Shown: positions 1 through 8,618, counted from the first letter of the stretch. The stretch is DNA of 64,000 nucleotides from Candidatus Dechloromonas phosphorivorans (GCA_016709495.1 JADJMS010000051.1:62001-126000); one strand, 5' to 3'. The notes: generated by a model not told the origin, from the letters alone. A program made the numbers and translations.

Positions 1-693
1 CTCGTCGCGTGGCAAGGTATGGCCGGCTCGGCCGGTGCCGTCGTAATTTTTGAAATCGCCACCCGCCGTGTAGTTATCCGCCTTGGACAGCCCGCCGGTG
101 TAAGTCACATTGAAATTTTCGGTAGCGACACTGGCCGAAGCGTTAACGCCAATCGCTTTGTTGTTGCTGCGGTAATAGCCGCCAATTTCGCCTTTGGCCA
201 TCACACCCTGACCCGATGCGGCAAATTCAGGTGCCAGCGTGTTGGCGATGATCGTCCCGCCTATGCTGTCGCCTCCAACGCTGACCGGGGTGATGCCAGC
301 GTAAACCTTGAGCGTACCGATGCTGTTCGGGTTGAGATAGGAAAGCGGCGGATTCATATGATTCGGGCAGGAGGCAATGAAGTCCATGCCATCGACCTTG
401 ATACGCAGACGGTCATCGGCCAGACCGTGGATGGCTGGCAGGCTGGAAACCCCACCCGCACCGTACAGGCTGACACCGGGCACATCGCGCAAAAGCTGAG
501 CGGTATCGCTGACATAGGCACGCTGACCGGCAACTTCAACCGCATTCATGGCTGCGGTACTGTTGGGCAACGGTGTTTCTCGCTTCGCCGTCACATTGAC
601 GGTGTCCATGACCTGCGGATTGCCTTGTGCAAGGACAACGCCCGAAAAGGCCAGCGCCATGGTGGCAACCAGCGGATGAACACGATGTGACAT
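1..693 (-). CDS. TonB-dependent receptor, N-terminal part (runs off left edge)
   Basis: The reverse strand is open from an ATG at 693 to the window edge, giving 231 residues. A signal peptide (cleavage probably after VVLA) is followed by a TonB-box-like region and a plug domain (LLRDVPGVSLYGAGGV, then the RLRIKVDGMD and SIGTLKVYAGITPVSVG segments). The ATG has a GGGGAG ribosome site. The plug carries a CPNHMNPPLSY stretch; Cys/His/Met residues at this place recall NosA/OprC-type copper receptors, but the substrate is inferred only. The beta-barrel lies outside the window. The gene is transcribed away from the palindrome at 764-789. Confidence 0.85.
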   Translation of the reverse strand, partial: MSHRVHPLVATMALAFSGVVLAQGNPQVMDTVNVTAKRETPLPNSTAAMNAVEVAGQRAYVSDTAQLLRDVPGVSLYGAGGVSSLPAIHGLADDRLRIKVDGMDFIASCPNHMNPPLSYLNPNSIGTLKVYAGITPVSVGGDSIGGTIIANTLAPEFAASGQGVMAKGEIGGYYRSNNKAIGVNASASVATENFNVTYTGGLSKADNYTAGGDFKNYDGTGRAGHTLPRDE

Positions 694-905
694 GCAACTC
701 TCCCCGATTTTTTAGTATTTAGTTCGGCGCGATTCTCTACTTTTCGGCCACTCGGGGGAATGCGACAAATTGTCGCGCGACAATTTGTCTAATTCCAAAG
801 CAGGTGGTTTGCACTTACGATTACGCCGTTCCCGCGCCTCCCTCCGATTGCAAACCATCTCCCATGAAAGCCATCGCGCGCGGGAACATTTATTGGAAGA
901 TCACA
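694..905. promoter_or_regulatory. Divergent intergenic region between TonB receptor and Sel1 gene
   Basis: About 210 bases separate the two divergent starts (693 minus, 906 plus). The region holds the perfect palindrome at 764-789 and a separated 9-bp inverted repeat (TGGTTTGCA at 805-813, TGCAAACCA at 849-857). No convincing sigma-70 boxes could be assigned by eye. An in-frame upstream start for the Sel1 gene at 804 exists but would lack a signal peptide. Confidence 0.6.
764..789. promoter_or_regulatory. Perfect 26-bp palindrome, candidate operator
   Basis: Two 11-base arms, GACAAATTGTC and GACAATTTGTC, flank a central GCGC and form an exact 26-base palindrome. It sits about 70 bases upstream of the TonB receptor start. 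No T-run follows on either strand, which argues against a terminator. It looks like a dimeric repressor or activator site; the regulator is not identifiable from this window. Confidence 0.6.
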
Positions 906-1493
906 ATGAACTCAAGAATTTCCCGCTTCATTCTTGCCCTCGTTATTTGCGCGTTCAGTCTCGCGGCCAATGCCGGCAATGTCGACGACGATTTGCGTCA
1001 GGCAGCCAAGTTGCACAAAGGCGGCGAGACCAATCAAGCCATCAGTCTCTGGAAGCAATGGGCAGACAAGGGTAATGCGGATGCCGCCTACAACCTGGCA
1101 GTGATTCACCAATATGGCGATGGGGTGACGCTCGATTACGGCAAGGCAATGCAGTGGTATCGCGTCGCAGCCGACCAGGGCGACAAAATCTCACAGTTCC
1201 AGATCGGCCTGATGTACCAAACCGGACAAGGTGTTGTTGCCAATGAAGAGGAGGCGCATCGTTGGTTCACCGCCCATCGCAAGCACCACATGCATCACCT
1301 TCACACACCGCAAATGGCGGCCTGGCGTGAACAGGCACGGGCATTGCTCGATGATCGTGATCACCGTGAGCAAGTCGCTGCGTCACGCAAAAATTCTGAT
1401 CAGGTTTTGGCCGAGTTGAAACAACGGGCTGGCATGGGCGCTGAAAAACCAACAGCGACTGCCGCGCTGGTCAGCGATACGCTTATTCGCTAA
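906..1493 (+). CDS. Exported Sel1-repeat protein
   Basis: This 195-residue protein begins with a signal peptide (hydrophobic FILALVICAFSLA, cleavage near ANA). At least two Sel1/TPR-like repeats follow: one around GNADAAYNLAVIHQYGDG and the next around GDKISQFQIGLMYQTGQG. The start at 906 was chosen because GGAAG lies 8 bases upstream and it restores the signal peptide; a start at 804 in the same frame does not. Sel1 proteins act as adaptor scaffolds and no specific partner is evident. It is convergent with ptsI. Confidence 0.8.
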   Translation: MNSRISRFILALVICAFSLAANAGNVDDDLRQAAKLHKGGETNQAISLWKQWADKGNADAAYNLAVIHQYGDGVTLDYGKAMQWYRVAADQGDKISQFQIGLMYQTGQGVVANEEEAHRWFTAHRKHHMHHLHTPQMAAWREQARALLDDRDHREQVAASRKNSDQVLAELKQRAGMGAEKPTATAALVSDTLIR

Positions 1494-1504
1494 ATTTTTA
1501 GCCG

Positions 1505-1525
1505 TTTTTTGGCGTCGACCGTAAC
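1505..1525 (+). repeat. Dispersed 21-bp motif, copy 1 (perfect)
   Basis: TTTT, five free bases, then GTCGACCGTAAC. It lies between the convergent ends of the Sel1 gene and ptsI. Confidence 0.7.
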
Positions 1526-1539
1526 GCTTAATAAAAAAC

Positions 1540-3282
1540 TCAGGCGTTGATCTTATCCAGCGCCTCGCGCAGCTTGCCCGGCTCATCCAGACGCAACATA
1601 CGCCGCACATTGGGCGTCAGTTCGCCGACGTTGGCTTTCAACACCTTGCTCTTCACTTCAAGAATCTGCGACGGGTGCATCGAGAAAATGCGTAGACCCA
1701 TGCCGAGCAGCAGGCGTGTCAGTTGCGGGTCGCCAGCGACTTCACCGCAGACAGATACCGGAATGTTTGCCTTCTCGGCCATCGACAAGGTGTGGGCGAG
1801 CAGCATCAGCACTGCCGGGTGTAGCGGATCGTAGAGATTGGCGACCTGCTCATCGGAGCGGTCAATAGCCAAGGTATATTGAATCAGGTCGTTGGTGCCG
1901 ATCGACAGGAAATCGAGGCGACGCAGGAAGAGGCCAACAGCCAGCGCTGCTGCCGGAATTTCGATCATGCCCCCAACCTGAATATTCTCGTCAAAAGCCA
2001 CTTTTTCACCACGCAGGCTGGACTTGGCTTGCTCCAGTGCAGCCAGCGTCTGATCAATTTCGTGGGCATGCGCCAGCATCGGGATCAACAACTTGATCGG
2101 GCCGTGCTTGGTCGCCCGCAGAATTGCTCGCAACTGGGTCTGGAACATGCGCGGCTCGGAGAGCAACAGGCGAATCGCCCGTCTACCCAGCGCCGGGTTG
2201 GTCTTGACCCGATCCCCCATATTGTTGCCGGGGTTAATGTCTTTGTCGTTGCCGAGATCAAAGGTGCGGATGGTGACAGGCCGCCCACCCATGCCCTTGA
2301 CTACCTTTTTGTAGGCTTCGTACTGCTCCTTCTCGTCCGGCATGTCGCCGCGATCAAGAAAGAGGAATTCGGTGCGGAACAAGCCAATGCCTTCCGCGCC
2401 GGCTTCAAGTGCAACCGGCACATCGACGGGCAATTCAATATTGGCGAACAATTGGACGTCGACCGCATCAATCGTCTGCGATTTGGAGTTTTTGAGGCGT
2501 TTGAGCTTGGTTTTTTCCAGTTCGATCTGATTTTTGCGAAGCTGGTATTCCTCCAGCACACGCGGGTCCGGGTTGATCAGTACAACACCACGCGTCCCGT
2601 CGACGATCAGCAATTCGCCATCGCGAATCATTGATCGTGCGTTCTCCAGGCCAACGATGCTGGGAATCGCCATGCTGCGCGCCAGAATCGCCGTGTGCGA
2701 GGTGGCCCCGCCGACATCTGTTATGAAGGAAGCGAAGTGATGATCCTTGAAAGCAATCACATCAGCCGGCGCCAGGTCATGGGCGACGACAATCAGCATT
2801 TCTTCCTTGACGCCCTTGGCTGTTTTCATCACGGCGCGACCCGGATGACCCAACAACTCCTTGATCACCCGCTCGACCACTTGCACTACATCAAACTTGC
2901 GCTCACGCAGATAGGGATCATCAAACTGCTCGAACTGATGAACCAAATGTTCCATTTGCTGGACCATCGCCCATTCCGCATTGCAGCGGCGTTCACGGAT
3001 TATCTCGCGCGGTTTTTCGACCAGTTCCGGGTCTTCGAGGAACATGGTGTGGATGTCGATGAACGCTGCCAACTCGGCCGGCGCGTGCTCGGTCGTTTCC
3101 TTCATCAACAACAGTTCAGTCTTGACGGCATTGATCGCCGCATCGAGCCGGGCGAGTTCCTTGTCGACCATTTTCGGCGAAATGGTCAGGTGCGACACCT
3201 CCAGCGTCGCGTGCGACATGAGCAGGGCCCGCCCGATGGCAATGCCACTGGAAACTCCAAGACCGTGCAGACTAAAGCTCAT
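1540..3282 (-). CDS. ptsI: PTS enzyme I (PEP-protein phosphotransferase)
   Basis: This 580-residue protein transfers phosphate from PEP to HPr in the cytoplasm. The swivelling-domain phosphohistidine is His196 in GGATSHTAILARSM. The C-terminal PEP-binding barrel includes GLFRTEFLF, RTFDLG and the CGEVAGD catalytic cysteine segment. Length matches the family. It follows ptsH by 6 bases on the same strand, forming EIIA-ptsH-ptsI. No sugar permease gene is nearby, so in Betaproteobacteria this set is thought to serve regulation together with hprK and ptsN (found at 47-48.4 kb) rather than sugar uptake. Confidence 0.97.
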   Translation of the reverse strand: MSFSLHGLGVSSGIAIGRALLMSHATLEVSHLTISPKMVDKELARLDAAINAVKTELLLMKETTEHAPAELAAFIDIHTMFLEDPELVEKPREIIRERRCNAEWAMVQQMEHLVHQFEQFDDPYLRERKFDVVQVVERVIKELLGHPGRAVMKTAKGVKEEMLIVVAHDLAPADVIAFKDHHFASFITDVGGATSHTAILARSMAIPSIVGLENARSMIRDGELLIVDGTRGVVLINPDPRVLEEYQLRKNQIELEKTKLKRLKNSKSQTIDAVDVQLFANIELPVDVPVALEAGAEGIGLFRTEFLFLDRGDMPDEKEQYEAYKKVVKGMGGRPVTIRTFDLGNDKDINPGNNMGDRVKTNPALGRRAIRLLLSEPRMFQTQLRAILRATKHGPIKLLIPMLAHAHEIDQTLAALEQAKSSLRGEKVAFDENIQVGGMIEIPAAALAVGLFLRRLDFLSIGTNDLIQYTLAIDRSDEQVANLYDPLHPAVLMLLAHTLSMAEKANIPVSVCGEVAGDPQLTRLLLGMGLRIFSMHPSQILEVKSKVLKANVGELTPNVRRMLRLDEPGKLREALDKINA

Positions 3283-3288
3283 GACGCT

Positions 3289-3558
3289 TTATTCCCCTTC
3301 ACCAAAATAATCAGCAATCAAGGCCAGCAAGGCATCCATTGCAGCAGCTTCATCGGCACCGTTGGTCTCAACCGTCACTTTGGAGCCTTTGCCCGCTGCC
3401 AGCATCATGACGCCCATGATGCTCTTGGCGTTGATCCGGCGCGCGCCCTTGGACATCCAGACTTCACATTGAAATTTGCCGGCCATCTGGGTTAGTTTGG
3501 CCGATGCCCTGGCGTGCAGGCCAAGTTTGTTGATGATTTCGGTTTCTTTGGTCAGCAT
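3289..3558 (-). CDS. ptsH: Phosphocarrier protein HPr
   Basis: 89 residues. The phosphorylated His15 is in NKLGLHARASA and the regulatory Ser46 in INAKSIMGV, the target of HPr kinase, whose gene (hprK) is also in this window. The ATG at 3558 was chosen because it gives the canonical HPr N-terminus; an upstream in-frame start at 3606 would add 16 residues overlapping the EIIA gene. HPr passes phosphate from enzyme I to EIIA-type proteins. Both phosphorylation sites are intact. Confidence 0.96.
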   Translation of the reverse strand: MLTKETEIINKLGLHARASAKLTQMAGKFQCEVWMSKGARRINAKSIMGVMMLAAGKGSKVTVETNGADEAAAMDALLALIADYFGEGE

Positions 3559-3568
3559 TTCGATTCCG

Positions 3569-3958
3569 TCAGTGATCCAGCATGTTGAAAACACCATCGC
3601 GGCCACCTGCTATCGCCCGCGTCAGCAATGTTTCCATGCCCTTTTCGCGATAGGTAAGAGCACGCAACAGCATCGGCAGATTAACGCCGGTAATGCCTTC
3701 AATGCGCCCCGGTTCAAGCAATTTTGACGCAAGGTTGGCCGGGCTGGCGCCAAAAACATCTGTCATTACCAGAACCCCCTTGCCGTTATCGACCAGATTG
3801 AGCATCGCACGTGCCAGCGGCAGCAAATCGAGCGGGTCATCCTGCGCCGATACTCCCAGCTGATTGAGCTGGACCGGTCGTTTGTTCAGCACATGACAAG
3901 CGTTTTGCACCAGCGCTTCGCCGTAGCTGCCATGCGTAATGAGGAGAATTCCAATCAT
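3569..3958 (-). CDS. PTS mannose-family EIIA-type protein
   Basis: 129 residues beginning IGILLITHGSYGEAL, where His9 is the expected phosphorylation site of EIIA-Man proteins. The fold pattern (VLVMTDVFGASPANLA, GVNLPMLLRAL) fits the family. It is first in the operon with ptsH (10 bases downstream) and ptsI. There is no EIIB/C/D, so it probably acts as a phosphate-sensing regulator; in related Betaproteobacteria this gene sits in the same position. Its regulatory target cannot be read from the sequence. Confidence 0.9.
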   Translation of the reverse strand: MIGILLITHGSYGEALVQNACHVLNKRPVQLNQLGVSAQDDPLDLLPLARAMLNLVDNGKGVLVMTDVFGASPANLASKLLEPGRIEGITGVNLPMLLRALTYREKGMETLLTRAIAGGRDGVFNMLDH

Positions 3959-3988
3959 GCTCCAGATTCTAACCTGAAGCGAGAAAAC

Positions 3989-4888
3989 TCACTTGCGGCT
4001 AACGATGAGAATACCCAAGACAACCAGAGCGGCGCCAATCATCTGCTCAAGTGATATCTGTTCATTAAGCAACCACCAGCCAAACCCGATGGTAAGTAAC
4101 GGACCGACCATGGTGAACATGGATGAACGGCCAGCCCCGAGACAGCGAATAGCCGCAGATTGGGCAAAAACCGGTACAACAGTCGAAAATATCGCCATCG
4201 CCAGCCCCCATCCGTAGACGGGCATAGGCTGGACGAAAGCACTCAAGGGGTGCGTTCCAACAAAATGAAGCAGGGTGACCGCTGAGGACATCAAGGTTGC
4301 CAATGCCGCAAAACGCATGGCCCCTATGCGACCGATCATGCTCGCACTTCCTGAAAGATAAAGTGCGTAAGAAATACTGGAACCAAAAACCAACGCACCG
4401 CCTATCCAGACATTGCGCGCCTCGCCCAAGCCGAGGTCGTGGACAAATGCCAAGCCGATGCCACAGTAACAGAGAATCAACGCCAAGCCTTCGCGTTTCG
4501 AGAATGGCTTGCCCTGAAACAACACACCGATCAGGATAGTCAGCGTTGGGTAGGTAAAAAGTATCAGTCGCTCAAGGCCCGCTGAAATGTATTCCAGCCC
4601 CCAGAAATCGAGAATACTGGCGCCGTAATAGCCAAGGCAGCCAAGCACAAACAGGCGTCCCCAGTCACCGCGCGACAATCTCGCTCCGTAACGTTGTTCG
4701 GCCAGCCCCACCCAAAGGAAAAACGGCAGCGAAAAACCCATGCGCAGGGCAAGCAAGGTAATGGCATCAACGCCATAGGGATAAGCCAACTTGACGAAGA
4801 TTGCTTTCATGGAAAACCCTAGTGCCGCCAACAAGGCCAAAGCAGCCCCAGTTGCTGCGCTTTCCTTCCATGCGTTCGTTTTATCCAA
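3989..4888 (-). CDS. DMT/EamA-family transporter
   Basis: 299 residues with about ten hydrophobic segments in two EamA halves, the hallmark of drug/metabolite exporters. The only start that includes the whole first membrane segment is TTG at 4888; the first ATG in frame, 4810, would cut that segment. It is divergent from the LysR regulator at 4989, the usual arrangement for a regulator controlling an exporter gene. Substrate unknown. Confidence 0.85.
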   Translation of the reverse strand: MDKTNAWKESAATGAALALLAALGFSMKAIFVKLAYPYGVDAITLLALRMGFSLPFFLWVGLAEQRYGARLSRGDWGRLFVLGCLGYYGASILDFWGLEYISAGLERLILFTYPTLTILIGVLFQGKPFSKREGLALILCYCGIGLAFVHDLGLGEARNVWIGGALVFGSSISYALYLSGSASMIGRIGAMRFAALATLMSSAVTLLHFVGTHPLSAFVQPMPVYGWGLAMAIFSTVVPVFAQSAAIRCLGAGRSSMFTMVGPLLTIGFGWWLLNEQISLEQMIGAALVVLGILIVSRK

Positions 4889-4988
4889 GGTCTATCTCTT
4901 CGAATATAGGCAGAACACCATTGAATACGCCGCACCAGCACTTGGCAATTGGTAATATTCAAACCAAGCATTCGCCCAGGACGAAACC
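4889..4988. promoter_or_regulatory. Divergent promoter region with LysR-type inverted half-sites
   Basis: The 100 bases between the exporter and the LysR gene contain TTGAATA at 4921-4927 and its inverse TATTCAA at 4956-4962, plus a related CGAATATA at 4901-4908. Such AT-rich half-sites between divergent genes fit LysR binding. This is inference from position and symmetry. Confidence 0.4.
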
Positions 4989-5891
4989 ATGTATTACGAT
5001 CTACCCGATTTGCGACTTGTGGCTGCCATTGCTGACTGCGGCAGCCTGACCCGTGCCGCGGTGCGCATTCACCTTGCGCCCTCATCGGCCAGCCATCGCT
5101 TAACGCAATTTGAAGCGGCACTCGGCACTCCGCTTTTCACCCGTCATCCACGCGGACTAAAACCAACGCCGGCAGGAGAATCTTTACTTCGCCATGCGAG
5201 ACAGGTTTTCGCCCAGCTCGAACAGATGCATGCTGATTTGGCTCCTTACGCCAGCGGGCTGAACAGTCAGGTCACGGTGTTTGCCAACACCAATGCGATT
5301 AACTGCTTTCTACCGGAAGATCTTGGTGATTTTCTGCGCGAAAACCCACGCATCAGAGTCAGCCTTGAAGAACATCCAAGCCCGGCAATTATTCAGTCTG
5401 TGGCGGCCGGGCAAGTTGAAATTGGTGTTGTCGCGGCGGACAGCAGCCTGAGCGGATTGGAAACTCAGCCCTATCGACGTGATCATCTGGTATTGATATT
5501 CCCGGCAGATCACCCAATGGCCAACCACGAATCATTGGATTTTGTAGAAGTACTCGATCAACCCTTCGTTTGCCTGCACGTTGGTAGTGCGATTCACACC
5601 TTCATGATGAACGCGGCATCACAACTTGGCGGCAGTCTTGATGTCCGGATTCAGGTCCGCAGCTTTAATGCCGTTTGTCGTATGGTTGCGGCAGGCGTGG
5701 GCATTGGTATGGTGCCATATTCATCAATTGTTACGGTCAACAACCTAAAACCCATAAAAATTAATGACTTCTGGGCACCACGTAACCTGCAACTTTGCGT
5801 TCGTTCACGCGCTGACCTGAGTTCCGGTGCAGCAGCCCTTTTCGACCATTTAGCCGCCAAGGGCGGCGAGCAATTTACAGTGGACGCTTAA
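4989..5891 (+). CDS. LysR-family transcriptional regulator
   Basis: 300 residues. An N-terminal winged helix-turn-helix (residues about 5-65: DLRLVAAIADCGSLTRAA followed by SSASHRLTQFEAALG) precedes a periplasmic-binding-protein-like effector domain (residues about 90-290). It is transcribed away from the DMT exporter and probably regulates it. The 3' end overlaps the end of the convergent DUF3365 gene by 17 bases. Effector unknown. Confidence 0.93.
   Translation: MYYDLPDLRLVAAIADCGSLTRAAVRIHLAPSSASHRLTQFEAALGTPLFTRHPRGLKPTPAGESLLRHARQVFAQLEQMHADLAPYASGLNSQVTVFANTNAINCFLPEDLGDFLRENPRIRVSLEEHPSPAIIQSVAAGQVEIGVVAADSSLSGLETQPYRRDHLVLIFPADHPMANHESLDFVEVLDQPFVCLHVGSAIHTFMMNAASQLGGSLDVRIQVRSFNAVCRMVAAGVGIGMVPYSSIVTVNNLKPIKINDFWAPRNLQLCVRSRADLSSGAAALFDHLAAKGGEQFTVDA
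5730..5750 (-). repeat. Dispersed 21-bp motif, copy 2 (perfect, minus strand)
   Basis: On the minus strand this reads TTTT, five bases, GTTGACCGTAAC. It is inside the LysR coding sequence, antisense to it. Confidence 0.7.
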
Positions 5892-6441
5892 CCGTCAACG
5901 CACCACGAATTTCGCCTTTGGCATATCCAGTTGCCAGATCGTGCGGGTAGCTTTCCGCCAGCTTGGCTTTGAGTCCGGTTTCGAGACTATCCACCGGACC
6001 GTGACATTTCAGGCAAACATCGGCAACTGGCAGCGCTTTCATGTAGCGGAAGACCTGCTTACCATTGATGCTAACAATCTCACTCTTCTCAATGGTTTCC
6101 GGCTTCTCGCCATTGGCGGCGCGAATGTTGAAATCAGCTAACTGACGCACTTCCCACAAATCAGGTGTACCGCGTTCGGGATTGCGTGCTTTCAAACTGA
6201 CACGACGAATATCCCAGCCCGTTTCATTACGCTTTTCCTTGATCAAGGCCGGCGCCTGCTCTTTGCAAACCGGAATTGCTCCCGCAACACCCTTTTCGGC
6301 CACCGCCTCCTGCATTGCATTGACCACTTTGGGAACAACCGGCAATACCGTTTTCTTGGTATCCGCAGTCAACATACCAATATCCTGAGCCAACACCGGT
6401 AGCGCGGCTAGAAAAAGCGTTGCGGCAAATAGGTTCTTCAT
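5875..6441 (-). CDS. Exported DUF3365 (Tll0287-like) haem protein
   Basis: 188 residues with a signal peptide (LFLAALPVLA|Q). One c-type haem motif, CLKCHG, lies near residue 150. The order (N-terminal alpha-helical part, ERGTPDLWEVRQL, then CxxCH) matches DUF3365/Tll0287-type sensor or electron-transfer proteins of the periplasm. It stands alone and ends inside the convergent LysR gene. Promoter probably in the AT-rich stretch at 6442-6480. Confidence 0.82.
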   Translation of the reverse strand: MKNLFAATLFLAALPVLAQDIGMLTADTKKTVLPVVPKVVNAMQEAVAEKGVAGAIPVCKEQAPALIKEKRNETGWDIRRVSLKARNPERGTPDLWEVRQLADFNIRAANGEKPETIEKSEIVSINGKQVFRYMKALPVADVCLKCHGPVDSLETGLKAKLAESYPHDLATGYAKGEIRGALTVKRPL

Positions 6442-6520
6442 GGCGAGCCCTTATGTAAATAATTAAATACTTATTTTACGCCGGGCTTTTCAAATTAGTG
6501 GCAAATGATGCCGCTTGTTT

Positions 6521-8131
6521 TTATCGCCTACCACCCATGATTGAACCAAGTACGCCCCGCAAAATCTGCTTGCCGACTTCGCGCCCCATCGTGCCAGCCA
6601 TACCGCGCGCCGCACTCTTGGCCGCAGCCTCGATCATCCCCTCACGTTTTCCACCACGCGGGCCGGTACTGCCACCGAGCATTTCGCCAATACTGTCAAA
6701 AAATCCACCGCCTGATTCCTGAGCGGCCGGCGCACTCTGACGTGGCTGGGGAGCAGGTGCTGGCTGACCGGCGTGATTGCCCCAATCATTGGCATTCAGT
6801 CCGCCGCTACCGGCAGGTGGAGCCGGTATGGCGCCAGGGGCCGGCTGTGCCGCAACAGGCTTGCCACGCAATCTTTCATAGGCGGATTCACGGTCAACTG
6901 TTTGACCGTATGTTGCGAGCATGGGTGATGACTTTATCATCGCCTTGCGTTCATCAGCCGTCAGCGGGCCAAGGCGAGAAGCTGGTGGGAAGATGGTGCT
7001 GCGCTCAACGACATTTGGGCGTCCTTTTTCGTCGAGGAAGGAAACCAACGCCTCACCAACACCGAGTTCGGTAATCGCCGTTGCAGCATCAAACTTCGGG
7101 TTGGCGCGCATGGTTTGCGCTGCCGCCTGCACAGCTTTCTGGTCACGCGGGGTAAAAGCACGCAGGGCGTGTTGGACGCGGTTACCGAGCTGGCCGAGAA
7201 TTTTCTCCGGTACATCTAGCGGATTTTGCGTGACGAAGAATACGCCAACACCTTTCGAGCGTATCAATCGGACGACCTGTTCAACCTTGTCGGTTAAGGC
7301 CTGTGGTGCATCGGTAAATAACAGGTGAGCTTCATCGAAGAAGAAAACCAGTTTGGGTTTCTCCAGATCACCCGCTTCCGGCAATTGCTCGAAAAGTTCG
7401 GCAAGTAACCAGAGCAGGAAGGTTGAGTAAAGCGCCGGAGCCTGCACCAGCTTTTCGGCAGAGAGAATATTGATTACGCCACGACCATTTTCATCAACTT
7501 TCATCAAATCGTTGATGTTAAGCATGGGCTCGCCAAAGAATTGATCGCCCCCCTGCTCATCGAGCGTCAGCAAACCGCGTTGAATCGCGCCTATCGAAGC
7601 AGATGAGACATTGCCATATTCGGTGGTGAAATCCTTGGCATTGTCGCCAACATGCTGAACCATCGCGCGGAGGTCTTTGAGATCAAGCAACAGCAAACCT
7701 TGATCGTCGGCAATTTTGAAAACCAGTTGGAGAACGCCTGTTTGCGTGTCATTCAAATTGAGCAAACGAGCCAGCAGTAGCGGCCCCATATCGGAAATAG
7801 TGGCGCGCACGGGGATACCGCCAGCGCCAAATACATCCCAAAAGGCTACCGGGTTAGCGTAGGGCTGAAAACCTTCGAGGCCAAGATCCTTGAGCCGAGC
7901 TTCAAGCTTTGGCGTAACCACGCCAGCTGTACCCGCGCCTGAAAGATCGCCCTTCACATCCGCCATGAAAACCGGCACACCCGCAAATGAAAGACGCTCG
8001 GCCATTGACTGCAAAGTCACCGTCTTGCCAGTGCCTGTGGCACCAGTAATCAGGCCGTGACGATTCGCCATTTGAGGCAATAGTGCCGGATAGCCATCTT
8101 CAGATTTTGCCAGGTACAGGGGTTCGCTCAT
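6521..8131 (-). CDS. HerA-like ATPase, DUF853 (YjgR) family
   Basis: 536 residues. Walker A is GATGTGKTVTLQ near residue 30, Walker B is LVFFFDEAHLLF, and the C-terminal HerA-type segment is GVGVFFVTQNPLDVPEKILGQLGNRVQHALRAFTP. A low-complexity Pro/Ala linker (about residues 435-475) leads to a Gly-rich tail. The family is related to the HerA/FtsK DNA-translocating ATPases and its role is poorly defined. It is downstream of the exported-fibre cluster on the same strand, separated by two hairpins. Confidence 0.9.
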   Translation of the reverse strand: MSEPLYLAKSEDGYPALLPQMANRHGLITGATGTGKTVTLQSMAERLSFAGVPVFMADVKGDLSGAGTAGVVTPKLEARLKDLGLEGFQPYANPVAFWDVFGAGGIPVRATISDMGPLLLARLLNLNDTQTGVLQLVFKIADDQGLLLLDLKDLRAMVQHVGDNAKDFTTEYGNVSSASIGAIQRGLLTLDEQGGDQFFGEPMLNINDLMKVDENGRGVINILSAEKLVQAPALYSTFLLWLLAELFEQLPEAGDLEKPKLVFFFDEAHLLFTDAPQALTDKVEQVVRLIRSKGVGVFFVTQNPLDVPEKILGQLGNRVQHALRAFTPRDQKAVQAAAQTMRANPKFDAATAITELGVGEALVSFLDEKGRPNVVERSTIFPPASRLGPLTADERKAMIKSSPMLATYGQTVDRESAYERLRGKPVAAQPAPGAIPAPPAGSGGLNANDWGNHAGQPAPAPQPRQSAPAAQESGGGFFDSIGEMLGGSTGPRGGKREGMIEAAAKSAARGMAGTMGREVGKQILRGVLGSIMGGRR

Positions 8132-8155
8132 GATTTTCCACTCTTGAAATGAAAT

Positions 8156-8184
8156 CGGCTGGTCGGAAATTTTCCGACCAGCCG
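8156..8184. terminator. Strong hairpin downstream of the fibre cluster
   Basis: A 14-base stem (CGGCTGGTCGGAAA and its inverse) closes over a single T. A T-rich stretch (CTATTTTTAA) follows on the plus strand, while on the minus strand, where the genes lie, only ATTTCATTTC follows. It probably ends or stabilises the long leftward mRNA, but the T-run faces the unexpected direction. Confidence 0.5.
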
Positions 8185-8191
8185 CTATTTT

Positions 8192-8226
8192 TAACTGGTT
8201 TGGCCTGAAAGGCCAAATATCAGTTA
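8192..8226. terminator. Second, imperfect hairpin abutting the last cluster gene
   Basis: Outer arms TAACTG/CAGTTA and inner arms TTTGGCC/GGCCAAA enclose a TGAAA loop. It begins two bases after the stop codon at 8228, so it would form the 3' end of the cluster mRNA, possibly protecting it from decay. Confidence 0.45.
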
Positions 8227-8227
8227 A

Positions 8228-8569
8228 TTACTTGCCACCGATAACGCCAGCTTCGTTGGCAGCGGTGTTGTTCTTGCCGACAGCAACGGCAGCAGCATTG
8301 GTCTGCTTGGCCTTGATGGTGGTATTGCCTTGAATCTGCGTACCGCCCTTGATGGCGCCAGTCGTGTTCTTGGCAGTGTTACCTTCGCCAACAGCAACAG
8401 CAGCAACATTCTTGTTTTCAGCATTGATATTGGTATTGCCCTGGATCTGAACGCCCTGTGCATTCGGGGAGGACATGGAACCCTTCGGACCAGCCTGAGA
8501 GGCTTGAGCGAAAGCACCGGTAGAAATAACTGCAGAAGCCAGAGCAACGAGAGCAAATTTAACGCGCAT
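8228..8569 (-). CDS. Exported curlin-like repeat protein A1 (candidate fibre subunit)
   Basis: 113 residues with signal peptide (TGAFA|QA). The mature part holds two repeats of about 36 residues with the plan IQGNT-x-I-x-A-(4-5)-N-x-AAVAVG-x2-N-x-A-x-N-x2-G-x-I-x-GG. The regular Gly, Asn and Gln in an alternating beta-strand pattern resembles CsgA/HfaA-type amyloid subunits, though no database match is claimed. There is no Cys. A GGAGG site precedes the ATG. It is the last gene of the leftward cluster. The repeat region is almost identical in DNA to the next gene upstream, whereas the signal peptides differ. Confidence 0.75.
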   Translation of the reverse strand: MRVKFALVALASAVISTGAFAQASQAGPKGSMSSPNAQGVQIQGNTNINAENKNVAAVAVGEGNTAKNTTGAIKGGTQIQGNTTIKAKQTNAAAVAVGKNNTAANEAGVIGGK

Positions 8570-8618
8570 GAGTATTACCTCCAGATTTTATTGATATGAA
8601 CTTCAGGTGAAACGCGAA

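Noticed and set aside
19..690. Long plus-strand open frame (about 220 codons) at the left edge
   Set aside because: It is the antisense shadow of the TonB receptor, whose minus-strand translation has a signal peptide, plug motifs and a good ribosome site.
805..857. 9-bp inverted repeat TGGTTTGCA/TGCAAACCA as a regulator site
   Set aside because: The arms are about 35 bases apart and short; a stem-loop is possible but evidence is too thin to call it an element beyond a note.
1879..2634. Long plus-strand open frame over ptsI
   Set aside because: ptsI on the other strand is a complete enzyme I with all motifs; the opposite frame has no recognisable features.
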